Assembly (NCBI RefSeq): GCF_002014985.1
Contig: NZ_MUXU01000061.1
Span: 1 to 18,638, forward strand
Source: Moraxella caviae
GTDB taxonomy: Bacteria > Pseudomonadota > Gammaproteobacteria > Pseudomonadales > Moraxellaceae
DNA length: 18,638 nt
Direction: 5' to 3'
The notes beneath the pieces were generated by a model, which saw only the letters and a program-made list of their open reading frames with translations, was not told the DNA's origin and ran no database searches. Position numbers and translations under genes: made by a program. Positions 14,522 to 18,638 of the stretch are shown here, piece after piece. Every line of letters starts with the position of its first letter. The first letter of the stretch is position 1.

Positions 14522-14550
14522 TTGGCAATTTTCACAAAACACACTATAAT
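14522..14550 (+). promoter_or_regulatory. Promoter of the asparaginase-like gene and truA
   Basis: TTGGCA (14522-14527) and TATAAT (14545-14550) are separated by 17 bases: five of six and six of six matches to the sigma-70 consensus at ideal spacing. The expected start point is near 14557, about 62 bases before the coding start. Confidence 0.85.
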
Positions 14551-14618
14551 AAACGCATGGCAAAGTACCCAGCTCAAGCAATCACAAACTCACAAGCGTC
14601 ATTTTAAGAGTGTCAATC

Positions 14619-15686
14619 ATGCACACACCTCAAACCACGCACTTAATTTATGTTGGTGGCACGTTCGGCAGCCACGGCACGCCTTTATCGCCACTGCCTG
14701 CCGACGTGTTTTTGCCCGTCTTACAAAGCGAGCTTGCCGCACGCCTTGCCCACATCAGCACGCACATCTTGCCCAACGACATCATCAAAGACAGCAGCGC
14801 ACTCACGCCCAGCGATTTTGTGGCGCTTTATGAGACGCTGCTCACCGCCTATCAAACAGGCGCAAGACGCTTTGTCATCATCACAGGCACAGACAGCCTA
14901 AGCTATTTGGCAGCGTTTATGGCGGCAGCGTTTGCCGATTGCCACGACATCACACTCATCATCACAGGCAGTATGCAGCCGCTGCTCATCGCTGATGAAG
15001 TGGAGCTGCAAATCAACGAACAAAGCGATGCGTGGGCGAACATCTCTGGCGCAATCGCTGTGGCGCAGGCGGCAATCTCTGGCGTGTTTGTGCAATTTGC
15101 CAATAAAACCTTACTGGCAAAAAGCACCCAAAAAATTGACAGCCAAGTTTTTGACGCGTTTGCTGGCATGCCACTCACCCCAAGCCAAGCACCCAAAACC
15201 ACTGGCGAATTTCACAGTGCGTCTTGGCAAGCCGAGCGCATAAGTGCACTCGAGCAACTGCGCAGCCTTGCCAAACAAAACGTGATTCAAATGGTTTTTG
15301 CGCTGCCGATGGGCGCAGACATTTTGGCGCACGAACTTGAAACGCTGGATAACAATACCAAAGCCGTCATCATTGCTGCTTTTGGTGCGGGCAACTTACC
15401 CCAATCGCCACGCCTAATCCAAGTGCTTGATAAGCTGCATGAAGACGGCATTACGGTGATTTGCACCACCCAGTGCGCTTTTGGCGGCGTCAACAGCAAC
15501 TACGCAGCAGGCAGCTGGCAATATCAGCATGGCGTGTTGGCTGGGCAGGATTTGAGCATTGCTGGCATTTTTGGGCAAGTGCTGTGGCAACTCATCAACA
15601 GCTTACCCATCGCGCTAAGTCCGCTTGCCAAGCCAGACGAGCAAAGCACAGCAAAAAGCGCAACCAGCGGAGCGGCTTATGAGTGA
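14619..15686 (+). CDS. Asparaginase-family protein, divergent
   Basis: This 355-residue cytosolic protein has the two-domain bacterial L-asparaginase fold. Numbered from the ATG used here, the first catalytic Thr is Thr15 in YVGGTFG (family: YTGGTIG). Ser60 lies in KDSSAL, the substrate-binding DSS motif. Thr91-Asp92 are in ITGTDSLSYLA (usually HGTDTM.xxA), and Lys171 is in STQKIDSQVFDAF, completing the Thr-Lys-Asp triad. So all catalytic residues are present, while the surrounding signatures are altered. No signal peptide is visible, which argues for the cytosolic type I group. The start: a GTG three codons earlier (14610) is possible, but the ATG at 14619 has AAGAG eight bases upstream. The stop overlaps the truA start by eight bases, so the genes are translationally coupled. 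Asparagine hydrolysis is likely, but another amidase or lactonase substrate cannot be excluded. Confidence 0.85.
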   Translation: MHTPQTTHLIYVGGTFGSHGTPLSPLPADVFLPVLQSELAARLAHISTHILPNDIIKDSSALTPSDFVALYETLLTAYQTGARRFVIITGTDSLSYLAAFMAAAFADCHDITLIITGSMQPLLIADEVELQINEQSDAWANISGAIAVAQAAISGVFVQFANKTLLAKSTQKIDSQVFDAFAGMPLTPSQAPKTTGEFHSASWQAERISALEQLRSLAKQNVIQMVFALPMGADILAHELETLDNNTKAVIIAAFGAGNLPQSPRLIQVLDKLHEDGITVICTTQCAFGGVNSNYAAGSWQYQHGVLAGQDLSIAGIFGQVLWQLINSLPIALSPLAKPDEQSTAKSATSGAAYE

Positions 15687-16491
15687 TGGCGCACAAACTT
15701 ATGCGGTAGGCATTGAGTTCATCGGCACACGCTATCGTGGCTGGCAACGCCAAGAAGAAGTCGTGGGCGTGCAAGCCGTGCTGGAAAATGCTTTATCTAA
15801 AATCGCCAACGAACCCATCGAGCTGATTGCCGCTGGGCGCACGGACGCTGGCGTTCATGCGGGTAATATGATTGCGCATTTTACCACCACTGCCAAGCGC
15901 AGCATTCACAGCTGGATGCGTGGCGCAAATACGCTGCTGCCAGACGATGTCGCCTTGCGCTGGATTACGCCCATGCCCAGCGATTTTCACGCGCGTTTTA
16001 GTGCAATCGCCAGACGCTATCGCTACATCACGCTCAATCAGCCCTACCGCCCTGCGCTCTTGCGCCATCAAGTAACGCACCATTATGCCAGCCTTGATGT
16101 TGCCGCCATGATAGACGCTGCCAAGCTGTTTGTCGGTACGCATGATTTTAGCAGTTTTCGTGCTGCCGCTTGCCAATCCAATCAGCCTGTGCGCACGGTC
16201 AGCCACGCAGACTTGTTCATGCACGGTGCGTATTTGGTGCTGGATATTCAGGCGGACGGATTTTTACACCACATGGTGCGAAACCTGATGGGCGCGCTGT
16301 TTGCTGTCGGTCAAGGTGAGCTGAATAAGGACGAGTTGCTTGCCATCATGCACGCCAAAGACCGTTCGCTTGCACCGCCCACCGCCAGCGCAGATGGTTT
16401 GTACTTTATCAACGCCTACTATCCAGAGCGTTTTCAATCGCTGCTGCCAGACGCGCCCTTGACACCGCTATGGCTGGGGATTTTGGAATAA
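15679..16491 (+). CDS. truA: TruA, tRNA pseudouridine(38-40) synthase
   Basis: TruA makes pseudouridine at positions 38-40 of the anticodon stem-loop of many tRNAs. From the chosen start it has 270 residues, the same as E. coli TruA. The catalytic Asp56 lies in AAGRTDAGVHA. RRYRY at 112-116, GTHDFSSFRAA and the C-terminal HHMVRNLMGAL are further family blocks. The frame is open from 15625, but the ATG at 15679 has GGAG seven bases upstream and gives the family's normal N terminus (QTYAVGIEFIGTRYRGWQRQ). That start overlaps the preceding stop codon as ATGAGTGA. No terminator or ribosome-binding site separates the two genes, so truA is co-transcribed from the promoter at 14522. The gap to infA (137 bp) contains the infA promoter. 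Confidence 0.96.
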   Translation: MSDGAQTYAVGIEFIGTRYRGWQRQEEVVGVQAVLENALSKIANEPIELIAAGRTDAGVHAGNMIAHFTTTAKRSIHSWMRGANTLLPDDVALRWITPMPSDFHARFSAIARRYRYITLNQPYRPALLRHQVTHHYASLDVAAMIDAAKLFVGTHDFSSFRAAACQSNQPVRTVSHADLFMHGAYLVLDIQADGFLHHMVRNLMGALFAVGQGELNKDELLAIMHAKDRSLAPPTASADGLYFINAYYPERFQSLLPDAPLTPLWLGILE

Positions 16492-16582
16492 ACGCACGAA
16501 TTTCACGTTAATTTTCAAATCCGACAAACAAGCAACGCATAAATTCGCACAATAAATCATAGCTTTTCACCAAAATTTAAGC

Positions 16583-16588
16583 TATAAT
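16583..16588 (+). promoter_or_regulatory. Probable -10 box of infA
   Basis: A perfect TATAAT lies 40 bases before the infA start. The -35 position (16560-16565, TAGCTT) matches poorly, and no extended TG is present, so the box may need an activator or may be weak. The context supports a separate infA promoter because truA ends at 16491. Confidence 0.5.
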
Positions 16589-16628
16589 AGCAATCCTTAT
16601 TTTCCACCCATGTAATTTACAACGACTT

Positions 16629-16853
16629 ATGGCAAAAAAAGACGACATCATTGAGTTTGAAGGCGAAGTGATTGACACGCTACCAAACACCCTATTTAAA
16701 GTACGCCTAGACAATGGGCATGAAATCATCGCCCACATTTCTGGCAAAATGCGCAAGCACTACATTCGCATTTTGACTGGCGACCGTGTGAAAGTTGAGA
16801 TGACCCCTTATGATCTTGGCAAGGGTCGCATCACTTATCGTGGCAAAAACTGA
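16629..16853 (+). CDS. infA: InfA, translation initiation factor IF-1
   Basis: IF-1 is a small OB-fold protein that binds the 30S A site and helps IF-2 and IF-3 during initiation. The 74-residue sequence starts [20 protein letters not shown] and contains the hallmark [18 protein letters not shown] and a C-terminal [13 protein letters not shown]. It is nearly collinear with the 72-residue E. coli protein and has a two-residue insertion. No strong ribosome-binding site precedes the ATG. It has its own TATAAT upstream and a strong terminator downstream, so it forms a single-gene unit. Confidence 0.98.
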   Translation: MAKKDDIIEFEGEVIDTLPNTLFKVRLDNGHEIIAHISGKMRKHYIRILTGDRVKVEMTPYDLGKGRITYRGKN

Positions 16854-16891
16854 TTGCTCATCGCACAGTTGGCGCACACAAAGCATACACC

Positions 16892-16920
16892 AAGCCCAGT
16901 TTTAGCTGGGCTTTGTTTTA
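16892..16920 (+). terminator. Rho-independent terminator of infA
   Basis: The perfect 8-bp stem AAGCCCAG/CTGGGCTT (16892-16899 and 16906-16913) with loop TTTTAG is followed by TGTTTTA. It starts 39 bases after the infA stop and ends 29 bases before the start assigned to the next gene. Confidence 0.92.
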
Positions 16921-16949
16921 TCTACCCACTACTCAAATCAGCCGCCTTT

Positions 16950-17660
16950 ATGACAAGCACTCAAAACCAAGCTCAGCCGCTCACCATTTTAGTACATGGC
17001 TTACATCAAAACGACTGGATCATGCGCCCTTTGGCGAAGCGGCTTGGCAAATTTGGTTTTCGCACACATTGCCATCGCTACCGCAGCCTTGCTGAGCCAA
17101 TCAGCACGCACGCCGCCACGCTGCACGCTTGGCTTACACAGCACCACACGCCCAAGCACCCGATTAACTTGGTTGGGCATAGTCTTGGCGGCTTGGTCAT
17201 GCGTCAGTTTGCGCACGATTATCCACAGTGGCAAATTCACCGTGCCGTAACGCTTGGCACACCGCACGCTGGCAGTGTGTGCGCACGCCTGACACGTAAA
17301 ATCCTGCCGCCTGTGATTGGCAAGTCTTATCTTGGTGCGCTGGATGGCAACTGCCCAGCTTGGCGTGATGGCGTACCGCTGGGCATCATCGCAGGCAATC
17401 GCCCTTTGGGTTTGGGCTTGCCGCTCTTATGGCTGCACCATCGCACCAATCAACAAACCAGCAGCCAGCAAGCGAGCAACCAACAAACCGCCAAGCAAAA
17501 CAGCACCGCCCACGATGGCACGGTGCTGCTTAGCGAAACCACGCTTGATAATGCCGCCGATTACATCATCTTGCCTATCACTCACACAGGTATACTCACC
17601 GATGGACAAGTCGCCAAGCAAGCGGCGCACTTTTTAATACATGGTAAATTTTTGCGCTAA
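16950..17660 (+). CDS. Lipase-like alpha/beta hydrolase
   Basis: This 236-residue protein has the lipase/PGAP1-like fold. ILVHGLHQNDW (13-23) forms the oxyanion-hole strand, and LVGHSLGGLVM (74-84) carries the nucleophile Ser78. LGTPHAGS (102-109) is typical of lipases. Probable acid and base are Asp189 in HDGTV and His212 in THTGIL. A Gln/Asn/Ser/Thr-rich stretch (about 167-187, NQQTSSQQASNQQ and following) sits just before the catalytic Asp. The open frame reaches back to 16854, but that extension would be translated through the infA terminator. The ATG at 16950 follows the terminator and starts eight residues before the first core strand. No strong ribosome-binding site and no signal peptide are seen, so it is probably cytosolic or loosely membrane-associated. 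The substrate is unknown. It converges with the carboxylesterase gene 60 bp downstream. Confidence 0.8.
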   Translation: MTSTQNQAQPLTILVHGLHQNDWIMRPLAKRLGKFGFRTHCHRYRSLAEPISTHAATLHAWLTQHHTPKHPINLVGHSLGGLVMRQFAHDYPQWQIHRAVTLGTPHAGSVCARLTRKILPPVIGKSYLGALDGNCPAWRDGVPLGIIAGNRPLGLGLPLLWLHHRTNQQTSSQQASNQQTAKQNSTAHDGTVLLSETTLDNAADYIILPITHTGILTDGQVAKQAAHFLIHGKFLR

Positions 17661-17720
17661 TTTATACACTTAAATGTGCGCACTAAATTTCTACGCAAAA
17701 ACAAGCACTTATCACAAATC

Positions 17721-18404
17721 TTAAGCGCCATACACCGTTTTAATCCACGCACCGATGGATTTGATTTGCTGCAAACACACTTGATGCGCCATTGGATAAG
17801 TGCTAAATTCTGGTGCAAAACCAAGCTCGGTAAGCGTCTGTTTGGCGCGTTTGCCCAGCACGCACGGCACGATGTCATCATAGTCGCCATGGTCAATTTT
17901 CACGGCAATTTTCGTATTTTTCGCCTGCGCAATCTCACCAGCCGTGGCAAAATAAGTAGACAGTGCCAACAAGCCAGCCAGCTTTCTTGTGTTCGTCAGC
18001 ACCGTGTGATACGCCACCGCACCGCCTTGGGAAAAGCCTGCGATGATGATGTTTTCGCTTGGCACGCCTTGTGCGATTTGCGCATCAATCAGCGCATTGA
18101 TTTGCTCGCTGGATTTGGCGATGTGCGCCACGTCCACCTTGCGATCAAGCGTCATTTCTAAGATGTCATACCACGCAGGCATGATGTAGCCGCCATTGAT
18201 GGTAACAGGAATTTTTGGTGCGTGTGGAAACACAAAACGCACCGCCAAATCGCCAAGCTCAAGCTCAGGCACCACAGGCACAAAATCATGCCCGCTTGCG
18301 CCCAAGCCATGCAGCCAAATCACCGCCTTGTCAATCTTTGCGCCTGTTGGGTTATGCTCCACGATTTCACAGTTTAAAAGTGCATTATCCTGCTGATTTT
18401 GCAT
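17721..18404 (-). CDS. Carboxylesterase / acyl-protein thioesterase-like hydrolase
   Basis: This 227-residue protein belongs to the carboxylesterase/phospholipase (abhydrolase_2) family, like Pseudomonas esterase II. AVIWLHGLGASGHDFVPVVP (27-46) is the family opening motif. Other hallmarks are FPHAP near 59-63, GGYIMPAWYDI near 71-81, GFSQGG with nucleophile Ser125, HGDYDDIVP with Asp176, and YPMAHQVC with His207. All three catalytic residues are therefore present. The usual HGxxDPVVP is altered to HGDYDDIVP. There is no signal peptide, so it is probably cytosolic and cleaves short acyl esters or thioesters; the natural substrate is unknown. The start is supported by GGAG seven bases upstream. 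It converges with the lipase-like gene and shows no operon partner. Confidence 0.9.
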   Translation of the reverse strand: MQNQQDNALLNCEIVEHNPTGAKIDKAVIWLHGLGASGHDFVPVVPELELGDLAVRFVFPHAPKIPVTINGGYIMPAWYDILEMTLDRKVDVAHIAKSSEQINALIDAQIAQGVPSENIIIAGFSQGGAVAYHTVLTNTRKLAGLLALSTYFATAGEIAQAKNTKIAVKIDHGDYDDIVPCVLGKRAKQTLTELGFAPEFSTYPMAHQVCLQQIKSIGAWIKTVYGA

Positions 18405-18638
18405 GGGTTTCTCCAGTTTTGTCGGTTATTGTTTGTCGTTATTTTTGGGCAAGTTTCATTTATTGCCGAAGCACCGCCCAAACATCGCTTATCATAGCAC
18501 AAAATCCACGCACAAACCAAAACCACGCAAACGCACGGCTACAAAATTACAATAAACCAAACTTCAAAAACCGTTATAATATAAAAGCAATTTTATTGGG
18601 CAATTTGGATAAATTGGCTAAAATTTAGGGGCTGTCCT
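18405..18638. other. Right-edge region upstream of the carboxylesterase
   Basis: No gene is seen in these bases. They should hold the carboxylesterase promoter on the minus strand. On the plus strand a TATAAT at 18575-18580 (overlapping ATATAA) has no recognisable -35 but could start a transcript leaving the window. The region ends in the putative insertion-sequence terminus. Confidence 0.45.
18628..18638 (+). mobile_element. Putative insertion-sequence terminus, right edge (partial)
   Basis: The last 11 bases read GGGGCTGTCCT and match the left-edge motif, read outward, at 10 of 11 positions. They are preceded by TTTA. Both motifs point out of the window, as expected if the sequence was broken at two copies, or the two ends, of one repeated element. 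Only 11 bases are available, so this is suggestive rather than proven. Confidence 0.45.

Noticed and set aside
15625..15678. 18-residue N-terminal extension of TruA
   Set aside because: The ATG at 15679 has GGAG at good spacing, gives exactly the E. coli length, and makes the short overlap typical of coupled genes.
16854..16949. 32-residue N-terminal extension of the lipase-like hydrolase
   Set aside because: It would be translated across the infA terminator hairpin at 16892-16913, and the ATG at 16950 already precedes the whole conserved core.
17676..17683. GTGCGCAC perfect palindrome between the two hydrolase genes
   Set aside because: Eight bases with no T-run or flanking pairing is too short to call a terminator or operator.
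1..18638. CRISPR array, toxin-antitoxin pair, prophage or other defence system
   Set aside because: No spaced direct repeats of CRISPR type and no recognisable nuclease, integrase, transposase or toxin gene; the tandem repeats found are short and contiguous.

Overview
The window is almost entirely bacterial chromosomal housekeeping sequence. FolD, ClpA, ClpS, ArgC, FolE, Asd, TruA and IF-1 are all of gammaproteobacterial type. The AT-leaning composition, long AT-rich leaders, abundance of short dispersed palindromes and residue choices suggest the Moraxellaceae, most likely Moraxella or a close relative. That placement is an inference, since no rRNA or marker search was possible. No rRNA, tRNA or CRISPR array was seen, and no transposase, prophage or recognisable defence system. 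I looked for an undescribed system and found no convincing one. The unusual signals lie in repeats, leaders and promoter layout.

Layout. The left edge (1-503, minus) holds a secreted Sel1-repeat protein that breaks off at what looks like the end of an insertion sequence. After a repeat-rich gap come three minus-strand genes, transcribed in the order clpS, clpA, folD: the N-degron adaptor, the AAA+ unfoldase, and the one-carbon folate enzyme. A second repeat-rich gap and a perfect hairpin terminator precede a membrane-anchored coiled-coil protein of unknown function (5632-6402, minus). Next is a copper-homeostasis module: the exporter ATPase copA (minus), the divergent regulator cueR (plus), and a CopZ-like chaperone (minus). 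Here the promoters can be read directly. cueR has a textbook sigma-70 promoter, and copA has a MerR-family promoter with a 19-bp spacer. Their -10 boxes form one perfect palindrome. argC (minus, arginine biosynthesis) follows, with the divergent folE (plus, GTP cyclohydrolase I).

A gene-free kilobase (12096-13158) carries dispersed repeats and a run of small hairpins. Then comes the plus-strand series: asd (lysine, threonine, methionine and cell-wall precursors), which ends in a strong terminator; an asparaginase-family gene overlapping truA, both under a near-consensus promoter; infA with its own terminator; and a lipase-like alpha/beta hydrolase. A minus-strand carboxylesterase converges on that hydrolase. 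The right edge ends in the same 11-base motif, in opposite orientation, as the left edge. This suggests that the sequence was cut at two copies of one insertion element.

Overall, the genes cover regulated proteolysis (ClpS delivers substrates to ClpA, which works with a ClpP encoded elsewhere), folate and one-carbon metabolism (FolD, FolE), copper export (CopA, CopZ, CueR), amino-acid biosynthesis (ArgC, Asd) and translation (TruA, IF-1). A recurring theme is AT-rich degenerate tandem repeats in 5' leaders (copA, clpA, folD and the asparaginase-like gene). These are described as findings.
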